From Armatimonadota bacterium (GTDB taxonomy: Bacteria; Armatimonadota; Fimbriimonadia; Fimbriimonadales; ATM1): a stretch of DNA of 10,318 bases. The stretch covers positions 1 to 10,318 of the forward strand of contig JACDEQ010000057.1 of assembly GCA_013816225.1 (NCBI GenBank), written 5' to 3'. A program made the translations under genes and the position numbers. The notes under the pieces are model-generated. The model saw only the letters and a program-made list of their open reading frames with translations, was not told the origin of the DNA and did not search any database. Positions 1-7,359 of the stretch are shown piece by piece (within the stretch, counting starts at the first letter, position 1; every line of letters begins with the position of its first letter).

Positions 1-605
1 TGATCACTCCGTGCGCCGCCGGCAGTCTGCAGAAGCACGTTCGCCCGGGTGAGTTCGTGCTTTGCGACCAATTTGTCGACCGGACCCGCGGACGCCAGGA
101 CACCTTTTTCGATGGCCCCATCGTCAGTCATGTAAGCCCGGCAGACACCTATGATCCCACGCTTCGCAAAATCGCCGCCGAAGTCATCCGCTCACACGAT
201 ATCGGACTTCACGAGACCGGTACAGTCGTGGTTGTCCAAGGTCCGCGCTTCAGCACGAAGGCCGAAAGCAAGTGGTTCGGCGACCAGGGCTGGGAGGTCG
301 TCAACATGACCCAGTACCCCGAGGCCTATCTTTGCCGCGAGATGGGCATGGCGGTGCTCAATATCTCCCTGATCACCGACTACGACAGCGGCCTTCATGC
401 CGAGGTCGAGCCTGTTACGGCCGCGTCGGTGCTCGCGGTTTTCGAGCAGAACGCGAAGCGGATTCGCCAAGTGGTGATCGATATTATCGGTAGAATGCCC
501 GCCGATCTCGACTCGCTGGGCGCCGCGGAATCACTTCAGTTCACGCGCGGCGACGGCCATGCGCATTCCCCCGACGACGTCAGGATATTTCAAACGGAGT
601 TCTAA
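1..605 (+). CDS. mtnP: S-methyl-5'-thioadenosine phosphorylase, 3' part (5' end outside window)
   Basis: Cytosolic phosphorolysis of S-methyl-5'-thioadenosine, the by-product of polyamine synthesis, to adenine and 5-methylthioribose-1-phosphate (purine/methionine salvage). The reading frame is already open at base 3, upstream of the GTG at 57, so about 200 residues are visible and roughly the first 80-90 of a usual 280-290-residue protein are missing. Family landmarks in order: ITPCAAGSL near the edge, DQFVDRT, the phosphate/ribose-binding GPRFSTKAES, the substrate-pocket VVNMTQYPEA, and TDYD. In PNP/MTAP-family enzymes the Asp pair of the DYD motif reads the 6-amino group of adenine, which favours MTA phosphorylase over guanosine/inosine phosphorylase. 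A polar tail of about 35 residues follows the fold and is unremarkable. The stop is 6 nt before the next ATG, so it probably heads the operon. Alternative: a general 6-aminopurine nucleoside phosphorylase. Confidence 0.93.
   Translation, partial: ITPCAAGSLQKHVRPGEFVLCDQFVDRTRGRQDTFFDGPIVSHVSPADTYDPTLRKIAAEVIRSHDIGLHETGTVVVVQGPRFSTKAESKWFGDQGWEVVNMTQYPEAYLCREMGMAVLNISLITDYDSGLHAEVEPVTAASVLAVFEQNAKRIRQVVIDIIGRMPADLDSLGAAESLQFTRGDGHAHSPDDVRIFQTEF
596..599 (+). promoter_or_regulatory. Weak Shine-Dalgarno (GGAG) for the 612 start
   Basis: GGAG lies inside the last codons of mtnP, 12 nt before ATG 612. The spacing is long for a Shine-Dalgarno. An in-frame TAA (the mtnP stop, 603-605) sits just upstream, so no earlier start is possible in that frame. 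This supports 612 as the start, but only weakly. Confidence 0.4.
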
Positions 606-611
606 AACCCT

Positions 612-3600
612 ATGCTGTTCGCCCTGCCGCACACTCCTCTTCACGCACCGATCCGCCCGCTCATCGAATCTACCTACATTAAGGAACCGTCGCAGGAGTG
701 GGTCACGCTCGGCGAGATAACGATGTTCGGCCAGGAGTCCATCGATTCGCGAAAGCTGCCTGAACGGAAGGTCGCGATCAAGTTCCCGAAGGAATCGGTA
801 CCGCCCGTGGAAAATTCCGGGTCCTCGCTGAAATGGGGCGACTGGAACGTTCAACTCAACGAATGGGGAAACTTGGGCCGCGTTTACCGCGGAGCCGGCG
901 GCTGGGGCGAGTTCAAGAGCCTTTATGAGATCGCCCAAAGGAGGATCGGCGCGGGCCAATCCTATCCGTGGAAGGTGAAGGCCGTTATCTTTCGAAGGAC
1001 GGACGTCCTTTACAAACGCGGAGACGGCGTGCTCGAGCGGCAATACGCGGACATCTCGGATGAAGAGATGACGTTCTGCTTAGAGACGTTCGCTCGTTTC
1101 GAGGCGGTCATCGAGGCGTTCACCGGCGGCGCTCTCGACATTCAACTGAGCGCGGCGATCGAGACCGACCCGGTGGTCGGCTCCTACGAAAAAGAAGAGG
1201 TTTGGTCGTTTCACCCGTTCGACGCGGGCGATAACTATTTGCGCGGCAGGTTCAACCGTGGCGACTTCGACTCGATACTCTACTTCTACCACCCTGCGGA
1301 CACGCGCGCCTTCAGCTTCGGCGGGACGATCGGAAGGACCAACAATGCGACCCAGTCTTATGTGATTCTGTCCAATGGGCGCGAGATGGGCGACCGGATC
1401 GGACACACGGAGGCGATGGTCCACGAGTGGTATCACCAGATCGAGGACACCTATTTCAAGCACGGATACGGCGGCTTCGAGGGCAGCGCATTACCAGAGC
1501 TGCATTCCGCCGAAGCAAACGGTTACACAACCGATGTGGCCGGGTATTCCGGGTGGTTTTCGTGGCTGCGCGACCTGATGCACTTTAGCGTTAGGGATGG
1601 GATGTGGGGCAAGCTAAAGAACCGCCAAGCGCCGGACTTCGCCGGTGTTCGAAGCCAGACGCACGCCTTCGACGGTCAGCTTCACCGGTGGAACGATGTC
1701 AAGGACGATCCGTGGGCGAAGCTTCCCTTTTTGACCACCGCGGACCTCGCAAAGCAGATCGGCGCGACGAGCGTCGAGATCGTGCAGGACGGCTCGCAGG
1801 TCCTGCTCTTGCCGCGTGGGATGAAACCGCGGACTCAACTCCTACCTCAAATCCGTGACGAAGACTTCGCGCTCAACAACGAACTGAATTTCTCGCGGGA
1901 GGCGATGGCGCGCGTCGGATACCAAGACCGCGATTTAGTGCTCGTCCGGTTCGACGCCGTGGACTACGTGATCGATTGGCTAGGCGACCACCCAATCGGA
2001 ACCACATCGCCAGCGAACGTAATGGGCTACCTCAATGTCGGGACGCGAATGATGATCGTACTCGACACGAAGCTTAGCAACGACACCCTCGCCGAGTTGA
2101 ACTTGCTAAACATGGGCTCCGCCAAGTCCGGCGTTGCCGTCTTGGGAAGGGGAAACTACGGGCTTGGGGAGCCGTTGAGGGTTTCGTTCGCCGCAGAAGT
2201 GCCTGACGCGAGGTATACGGTCACCCAACCGGACGGCTCGGGCATTCCGATGAATGGCGGCTTGCTGGAGCTAGGCGGATTCCAAGGAACGAGGATTCTT
2301 AAGGTCATCGCGGCTCTCCCTTCGGGCGAGCGAGCGGAACGATTATTCGCGGTCCGTCGATTGCCGACTGTCCAGATCGGTCTCGAAGCGGTCGGAACAC
2401 GCCGTATTTCGACCGGCAGCCACAAAGTCCGTGTCGAGTTGTCGAGCCTCGGCGAGGCTGCAACGATCGGCCTTAGAGCACAGCTTCCGTTCGGTTGGAG
2501 CATCAGTGGATTGTCCGAACAGATCTCTGTGGCGGCCGGCGAGCAGAAGGTCATCGAGGCCATGCTTTCAATCCCTGGCACATCGTCTGACGACAACTAC
2601 GAGATCGCAGTCGAAGCTCGCTCCGGAGACACGCAAACGGGAAGGTTGCAGCTCGAAAAGTTTACGGCTCCTACCCTGGTTTCAAACTCGTTCTCGCAGG
2701 GCCACGATAGCTGGGATTCTAAGCGTCCAGACAATGCAGGCTGGACCGTTACGCTGGACCCGGCTGGTGTCGAGGGCGCCGCATTGGCCGTCAAGGATCG
2801 CGGGGGGGCTCGATGGGGCCGCGTCAATGCTTTCGGAAGGTACCTGCCGAACGGCAAGCGCGATCCGGCCTTCATGGGCTACGATGTTGCAGCCCATTCG
2901 TTCCTGGACTTCGATTTGAAAACGTCTTCGGAAGACAACCTCGCGCTGGCCATTACTCTGAGCAGCGGTAAGCGATATGTGGTGATGCTGGCCGGGCCTT
3001 ACCAAGAGCAGTGGGGCGAAAGCGTTCAGCTTCCGAGGGCGAAGTTCATACCGAACGGCCAGTGGCAGCGGATCGTGTACAACCTGAACGACGCATTGAA
3101 AGCCGTAGCGGGCGCCGGCCCTCATTACGTCGTCGATATCGGCTTCGGCGACTCAAGGACGTTTAGCAGCAATCAGTATTTCAACGAGGACGTGCACACG
3201 CACGTGCTCGACGAGTTCAGAATCACCCGCGATGCGGACACTGCAGACAACACAACCAAAGATGACCCGGATGCCGAGCTTTCTGCCGGCGCTGACCCGA
3301 CGTCGGCGAATCCCGAAGACAGAAGTAGGGCTGCCGCGGCGCTTGGGCCGGAATCTTCCGCGGAGCAGATCGCGGCCATCCGGGCATTGATCCGCGATGA
3401 GCATCCACAGGTGCGGCTCAACACAGCCGCAGCCTTCGCACGCGTCAAGGATCCGGAAGCGGTGCCATTGCTCGCTGCCGCCGCGCGGATCGAGCGGCAA
3501 TCGTATCAAGGTGTGTACATGGTGCGAGCGCTCGAGTACCAAAATCTCCCGGAATCGTGGAAAACGATGGAGGCCTTGGTTCGCCAAGGCAGGGCCGAGG

Positions 3601-4289
3601 AGATGGCTGTCGGCGAAGCGGCAATGGCGATGGCCCGGTCCGGCGACGCCAAGAGGGCTCCTGACATCAGCGTCTTGCTCACCGCCAAATCCTGGCAGGC
3701 TCGTCGCGATGGCGCAAAAGCAATCGGAATGCTGCCGGGCACGATTCCGCAGCAGATGCTGATGATGTTCTTGATTGAGGTCGATCCCATGGTCCGCATC
3801 GCAGTGGCCCGCGGCGCAAACGTGGACGTCGACCCCGTAGGCAAGCGCATGGAGTGGGGCAGCGTCAACGACCTCTCGAATGTCGTCCGCGCTTACGACT
3901 ATGCAAGCCTGACCAAATCCGCCGATCCGGTCCGGAGGACTCGAGGCTACGCCGGACTCAAGGAGCCGGACACCGACATTCGGCGAATCATCGCCGAGGA
4001 GATAGGGAACGATTCGAAAGAGCACCACGTCCAACCGTTACTCGGGCTATTGTCGGACCCGGCGCCGGAAGTACGCGCTGCCGCAGTTATATCGCTAATA
4101 AAAATGCCCGGCAAACGAGACTTTTCGGAGATGACCGCGCTGGCTGGCGAAGATTACGAAGAAGTCCTGATACCGCTCCTAGCAGCGGCAAAAGAGAAGA
4201 AGATCGAATTGCCGAGAGTGACGTTGGAGCGGCTCGCTACGCATAGGAACTCCGAGGTTCGCAAGCTGGTTAAGGAGATCACCGGATAA
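612..4289 (+). CDS. Large HEXXH metallopeptidase-like protein with NEW3-, CBM-like and C-terminal HEAT-repeat domains
   Basis: A 1225-residue protein of unknown specific function. Residues ~70-340 form a peptidase-like region with HEWYH at 271-275 preceded by a hydrophobic helix (EAMV), the zincin zinc-binding signature. Downstream H284, E296, H298 and E301 are candidates for the third ligand. Residues ~510-580 look like beta-sandwich. Residues ~585-680 resemble the NEW3/NPCBM-associated domain (the LPFGWSISG segment followed by VAAGEQKV). Residues ~688-873 look like a jelly-roll carbohydrate-binding module (SFSQGHDSWD at its start, VLDEFRIT at its end). A polar D/A/T/S-rich linker (~875-905) leads to an alpha-helical array (~905-1225) with HEAT-repeat spacing, for example HPQVRLNTAAAFARV and APEVRAAAVISLIKM. 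The N-terminus is only weakly hydrophobic, uncharged and lacks a convincing signal peptide, although the middle domains are typical of exported proteins. It overlaps rpiB by 1 nt. The gene is certain, the peptidase call is moderate, and substrate and location are unknown. Confidence 0.8.
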   Translation: MLFALPHTPLHAPIRPLIESTYIKEPSQEWVTLGEITMFGQESIDSRKLPERKVAIKFPKESVPPVENSGSSLKWGDWNVQLNEWGNLGRVYRGAGGWGEFKSLYEIAQRRIGAGQSYPWKVKAVIFRRTDVLYKRGDGVLERQYADISDEEMTFCLETFARFEAVIEAFTGGALDIQLSAAIETDPVVGSYEKEEVWSFHPFDAGDNYLRGRFNRGDFDSILYFYHPADTRAFSFGGTIGRTNNATQSYVILSNGREMGDRIGHTEAMVHEWYHQIEDTYFKHGYGGFEGSALPELHSAEANGYTTDVAGYSGWFSWLRDLMHFSVRDGMWGKLKNRQAPDFAGVRSQTHAFDGQLHRWNDVKDDPWAKLPFLTTADLAKQIGATSVEIVQDGSQVLLLPRGMKPRTQLLPQIRDEDFALNNELNFSREAMARVGYQDRDLVLVRFDAVDYVIDWLGDHPIGTTSPANVMGYLNVGTRMMIVLDTKLSNDTLAELNLLNMGSAKSGVAVLGRGNYGLGEPLRVSFAAEVPDARYTVTQPDGSGIPMNGGLLELGGFQGTRILKVIAALPSGERAERLFAVRRLPTVQIGLEAVGTRRISTGSHKVRVELSSLGEAATIGLRAQLPFGWSISGLSEQISVAAGEQKVIEAMLSIPGTSSDDNYEIAVEARSGDTQTGRLQLEKFTAPTLVSNSFSQGHDSWDSKRPDNAGWTVTLDPAGVEGAALAVKDRGGARWGRVNAFGRYLPNGKRDPAFMGYDVAAHSFLDFDLKTSSEDNLALAITLSSGKRYVVMLAGPYQEQWGESVQLPRAKFIPNGQWQRIVYNLNDALKAVAGAGPHYVVDIGFGDSRTFSSNQYFNEDVHTHVLDEFRITRDADTADNTTKDDPDAELSAGADPTSANPEDRSRAAAALGPESSAEQIAAIRALIRDEHPQVRLNTAAAFARVKDPEAVPLLAAAARIERQSYQGVYMVRALEYQNLPESWKTMEALVRQGRAEEMAVGEAAMAMARSGDAKRAPDISVLLTAKSWQARRDGAKAIGMLPGTIPQQMLMMFLIEVDPMVRIAVARGANVDVDPVGKRMEWGSVNDLSNVVRAYDYASLTKSADPVRRTRGYAGLKEPDTDIRRIIAEEIGNDSKEHHVQPLLGLLSDPAPEVRAAAVISLIKMPGKRDFSEMTALAGEDYEEVLIPLLAAAKEKKIELPRVTLERLATHRNSEVRKLVKEITG
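4272..4277 (+). promoter_or_regulatory. Shine-Dalgarno (AAGGAG) for rpiB
   Basis: AAGGAG is 11 nt upstream of ATG 4289, within the last codons of the preceding gene. Together with the TAATG stop/start overlap it fixes the rpiB start and suggests translational coupling. Confidence 0.7.
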
Positions 4290-4756
4290 TGACAGTCTTA
4301 CTTGGTTCAGATCACGCAGGATTCGGCCTAAGAAGAGTTCTCGCCAACTCGCTCATCGAGCGCGGCCACGCGGTCGCCGAGATGGGCGCTACCGGCGAGG
4401 ACGCTTTCGATTATCCCGACGCGGCGATCGAACTGAGCCGACGCATGCAGCGCGGAGACGCTGAATTCGGTGTACTGATCTGCGGCACCGGAATAGGAAT
4501 GTCGATCACGGCAAACAAGTTCAGGGGCATACGCGCTGCCGTTTGTTGGAGTACCGAAGCCGCAAAGCTGGCACGGGAGCACAATCACGCCAACGTGCTC
4601 TGCATCGGAGCACGCTTAATCGATCCCGACGCGGCTCAGTCGATTCTCGATATGTTCTTGACCACCCCGGAGAGTCCCGAAAGCCGCCATGCGCGACGCG
4701 TTGCGAAAATCGACTTCCTGGGCGAGTGCGCGGAACCAGAAGCGGCTGCAAAGTAA
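4289..4756 (+). CDS. rpiB: Ribose-5-phosphate isomerase B
   Basis: Cytosolic aldose-ketose isomerase interconverting ribose-5-phosphate and ribulose-5-phosphate in the non-oxidative pentose phosphate pathway. At 155 residues it has the normal RpiB/LacAB size. Visible motifs: GSDHAGF at 6-12 (Asp8/His9, substrate binding and ring opening), DYPD at 41-44, LICGTGIGMSITANK with the catalytic-base Cys65 and the anion-binding GTG loop, REHNHANVL with His98, and RHARRV at 133-138 supplying phosphate-contacting basic residues. All expected functional residues are present, so an active enzyme is predicted. The start overlaps the previous stop by one base (TAATG) behind an AAGGAG. The next gene begins 4 nt after the stop. 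Sharing a transcript with mtnP makes a pentose/nucleoside salvage link plausible, but RpiB is often just housekeeping. A sugar-phosphate specificity other than ribose, as in some RpiB homologues, cannot be excluded. Confidence 0.95.
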   Translation: MTVLLGSDHAGFGLRRVLANSLIERGHAVAEMGATGEDAFDYPDAAIELSRRMQRGDAEFGVLICGTGIGMSITANKFRGIRAAVCWSTEAAKLAREHNHANVLCIGARLIDPDAAQSILDMFLTTPESPESRHARRVAKIDFLGECAEPEAAAK

Positions 4757-4760
4757 TCAG

Positions 4761-6053
4761 ATGAGTAAACCGACCAGTTTCTATTTCTGGACCGCCGTGG
4801 CAGTTGTCGTTGCGGTAGGCGGTGCAGGATACGGAAACTCGTTGAGGGTGCGCCATGACGGCGGGGATGGACTCATTGCACCATCCGCGTTGTACGCGTC
4901 GAACCAGGATTCCGGCAATGCCACGATTGCTGAAGGCATCCCTGCCCGACAATACTTCGACGAGGTGCGGCGCGTGATTCTCGACGAGTTCGTAGAGCCG
5001 GTCAGCAATGAGACCCCGCTCGCGCGTGGCGCTCTTCAGTTCATGCTGCAAGAGCTCGGCGACCCTTCTTCTCGCTACTACTCGCCCGCTCAATGGGCAG
5101 CCTATGTCGACATGTTCGAAGGTCACTACTCCGGCATCGGCGCAGACCTTTCCGTCCATGAAGAACAAACGCCGGAAGGCTCCATCTTGCCGATAAGGGT
5201 CGTCTCGGTGGTCGAGGAAGGACCTGCCTCGACGGCAGGACTTAAGCAGGGAGACTGGATCGACGAGATCGACGGCAAATGGATTGCGAGCCGCTCGCTA
5301 TGGGTCGAAGTCGAGAAGGCGAGTGGAAAGCTCACCAAAAAGCAGATCACCCGCGAGCAGTTCGACCAGATTGTCGAGCAGTTGCAGAAGAAATCGGAGA
5401 AGCTCATAACGATCTTCCCCGCCCTTGAGGAGCTCCAGGCTATGACCGGCCCAGTTAAGCTCAAAGTAAGACGCGGAGACGAAACGCTCGATTTCACGAT
5501 CATCAGGAAAAAGGTCGACGTCGTCCCCATCGGAGCGGAAGGCTCGGCGATTCGAATAAGGTCATTCTCCAAATCCGCTGCGAACGAGTTGGCCGCGCTC
5601 GTCAAGGGGAAGGATAGCGTTGTCTTGGACGTGCGCGGAAATCCGGGCGGCTCGTTCACATCGATGGCTGCCTGTCTTGCCGAACTATGCCCAAACGGCG
5701 TCTACGGGATGCAACAGAAGGATCCAAAGCATCAACCCCAAAAGCTGGTTCTGGAGGGGACGAGCGCTCCGCCCCGTTTGTCGGTGATTGTAGACCGTGG
5801 CACGGCACGGGAAGCCGAGCTTTTTGTGACCGCCCTTCGCGATCTCGCAGGCGCCGAAGTCAAGGGGCCGCCAACGTTCGGACTCGGCCAGCGGATCGAG
5901 CGGTTCGCCCTGGCGGACGGAAGCGGATACACCATAACCTCCGCATATCTCCTCGACACTCACGGCAACTCCCTCGTGAGGTCCAAGACGGCGAGCAAGG
6001 TCGAGAAAGATGCGCTGTCTCAGCCAAGGATTCCCGAGAGGCTAAAACGGTGA
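4761..6053 (+). CDS. S41-family (CtpA/Tsp-like) PDZ protein lacking the catalytic residues: predicted pseudoprotease
   Basis: 430 residues. I chose ATG 4761 (4 nt after the rpiB stop) rather than the in-frame start at 4689, because it gives a clean N-terminal export/anchor segment (MSKPTSFYFW followed by a V/A-rich stretch to ~20) and avoids a long overlap. Domains: helical N-terminal region ~62-118 (with the family's DPSSRYYSP segment), PDZ ~121-250, S41 core ~255-415 with VVLDVRGNPGG at 287-297. Gapless alignment with the next gene places Arg350 at the nucleophilic Ser, Leu375 at the catalytic Lys (FGLG instead of YGKG) and Ile379 at the triad Gln, while Asp361 is kept. The usual GITPD motif near the C-terminus is also missing. 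The PDZ carries a helical insertion at ~183-230. The frame is intact, so it is not a decayed gene. Likely envelope-localised. A binding, scaffolding or regulatory role for the adjacent active protease is inferred. Confidence 0.85.
   Translation: MSKPTSFYFWTAVAVVVAVGGAGYGNSLRVRHDGGDGLIAPSALYASNQDSGNATIAEGIPARQYFDEVRRVILDEFVEPVSNETPLARGALQFMLQELGDPSSRYYSPAQWAAYVDMFEGHYSGIGADLSVHEEQTPEGSILPIRVVSVVEEGPASTAGLKQGDWIDEIDGKWIASRSLWVEVEKASGKLTKKQITREQFDQIVEQLQKKSEKLITIFPALEELQAMTGPVKLKVRRGDETLDFTIIRKKVDVVPIGAEGSAIRIRSFSKSAANELAALVKGKDSVVLDVRGNPGGSFTSMAACLAELCPNGVYGMQQKDPKHQPQKLVLEGTSAPPRLSVIVDRGTAREAELFVTALRDLAGAEVKGPPTFGLGQRIERFALADGSGYTITSAYLLDTHGNSLVRSKTASKVEKDALSQPRIPERLKR
6036..6041 (+). promoter_or_regulatory. 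Shine-Dalgarno (GAGAGG) for the GTG 6050 start
   Basis: GAGAGG ends 8 nt before GTG 6050, and the GTGA overlap joins the two S41 genes. This supports the GTG start and rejects the far-upstream in-frame start at 5687. Confidence 0.6.
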
Positions 6054-7318
6054 CATTCTTGAGCCGAACGCTTAGTCTGGCTGGGCTCTTCGTAATTACG
6101 CTCATCGCGGGATTCGGCTGGAGAGACGTTGCAAAGGGGGAGGCCCCACGAATCGAAGACCTGCAGGCGGTGCTCGCAGGCAAGCCAGCCGGAACGAAGG
6201 AACTGCAGCCCACCGAAACCTTCGTTCAGGCGCTCGCCAACGTCGACGCCCTTCACTACGGCCCGGAGAACAGACAAGAACTCACGCACTCCGCGGTGGC
6301 GGGAATGCTATCCGCCCTGAAAGATCCCCATACGATTCTGCTGGAGCCCGAAGCCGCCAAGCAGTTCCAAGAGAAGAACCATGGGCAATTCGTGGGCATC
6401 GGCGCGGAACTGACGCGCGACGCGCTGGGAGCAAAGGTCAGAAGAGTATTCAAGAACAGCCCTGCTAGCCGAGTCGGCCTCAAGCCGAACGACATCATTA
6501 CTAAAGTGCATAACTCGGCAGTTGCGGGGCGCGATTTGCTGGACGTCGTGAACGATATCCGTGGACCCTCGGGTACCAGTGTGCGGCTAACGGTGTATCG
6601 CCAAGATGCCGAAGAACCGCTCACTTTCGAAGTGGAGCGTCGCCAGGTCCAAATTCAGGACGTTTATGGCGAGGTTCTTTCCGGGCCGAATTCGCAGGGC
6701 AAACTCTTGATCGGAAAGCTGGAAATTAGGTCATTTTCGGAAACCATTCTCGCACAGTTCGACGAAGAGCTAGCCGATCTGGAGTCTCAAGGGATTCGCG
6801 GGTTAGTGATCGACGTTCGGGGAAATCCAGGCGGACTGCTAAGCGCCGCGGTCGAGATGGCGGCGCGATTCCTGGACAACAAGGTAATCACCTCGATGAA
6901 GAAGCGTGATGGCCGTCCCGAAACGTTCTTTTCGAGAAGCGGCCTGGCTAACGGCCGGACCTACCCCGTCGCCGTCTTGATTGACGCGGGCTCAGCCAGC
7001 GCGTCGGAGATCCTCGCTGGAGCTATGCGCGATTACCAGCGGGCAGTCTTGGTGGGCGAGCGCAGCTACGGCAAAGGCTCGGTCCAAGTGGTGAAACCGT
7101 TGGACGACGGTGCACAACTAAAGCTAACGATCGCGCGGTACTACCTGCCTAATGGCGAATCTATTCAGCGCAAAGAAGCAGAAGATGGCGAGGTTCTGAG
7201 CGGAGGGATCACTCCTGACATTACCGTGGAAAACGGACCGAAAGCCGTCCAGGGAGACATGGCCACCGACAAGCAGCTGCGTGCCGCTATCGAGAATCTC
7301 CAATCGAAATTGCGCTAG
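6050..7318 (+). CDS. Carboxyl-terminal processing protease, S41A family, active type
   Basis: 422 residues. It is an envelope serine protease of the CtpA/CtpB/Tsp type that cleaves near C-termini of exported proteins, with its PDZ gating access. The start is taken as GTG 6050, overlapping the previous stop as GTGA behind a GAGAGG. This yields an N-terminal signal/anchor (VTFLSRTLSL, then hydrophobic to ~23). Helical N-terminal domain ~54-107 with KDPHTILL, PDZ ~114-200 with FVGIGAEL and the SPASRVGLKPND loop, then the S41 core with VIDVRGNPGGLL. Catalytic set: Ser317 in GSASASE, Asp328, Lys342 in YGKG, and Gln346 four residues later, matching the Ser-Lys-Gln spacing known from B. subtilis CtpB and E. 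coli Tsp. GITPD precedes the C-terminus. A normal-length, intact enzyme. Homology to the upstream gene implies tandem duplication with divergence. The specific substrate is unknown, and ctpA/prc naming cannot be resolved by orthology here. Confidence 0.93.
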   Translation: MTFLSRTLSLAGLFVITLIAGFGWRDVAKGEAPRIEDLQAVLAGKPAGTKELQPTETFVQALANVDALHYGPENRQELTHSAVAGMLSALKDPHTILLEPEAAKQFQEKNHGQFVGIGAELTRDALGAKVRRVFKNSPASRVGLKPNDIITKVHNSAVAGRDLLDVVNDIRGPSGTSVRLTVYRQDAEEPLTFEVERRQVQIQDVYGEVLSGPNSQGKLLIGKLEIRSFSETILAQFDEELADLESQGIRGLVIDVRGNPGGLLSAAVEMAARFLDNKVITSMKKRDGRPETFFSRSGLANGRTYPVAVLIDAGSASASEILAGAMRDYQRAVLVGERSYGKGSVQVVKPLDDGAQLKLTIARYYLPNGESIQRKEAEDGEVLSGGITPDITVENGPKAVQGDMATDKQLRAAIENLQSKLR

Positions 7319-7359
7319 GCATACAGGAACGCAGGGCTGCGCGCCGAACATAATCAGCC

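Noticed and set aside
995..1010. Small palindrome AAGGAC-GGAC-GTCCTT
   Set aside because: Only a 6-bp stem inside coding sequence, with no flanking repeats or regulatory context. Expected by chance.
3573..3590. Perfect 7-bp hairpin GCCTTGG-TTCG-CCAAGGC inside the HEAT region
   Set aside because: It is in coding sequence with no T-run after it. A 7-bp perfect stem is expected about by chance in 10 kb, and the loop is closed by G-C rather than the extra-stable C(UUCG)G.
3153..4034. Long 293-codon open frame on the - strand
   Set aside because: It lies wholly opposite the HEAT-repeat coding region of the 1225-residue protein. Its translation is low-quality, Arg/His/Cys-rich, with no motif, typical of an antisense shadow in GC-rich DNA.
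4689..4760. 24-residue N-terminal extension of the pseudoprotease
   Set aside because: It overlaps the end of rpiB in another frame and moves the hydrophobic export segment away from the N-terminus. ATG 4761 is better placed.
5687..6049. N-terminal extension of about 120 residues on the active S41 protease
   Set aside because: It overlaps the preceding S41 gene out of frame, is Arg/Ser-rich and motif-free, and would bury the signal peptide. GTG 6050 has a Shine-Dalgarno and a signal segment.
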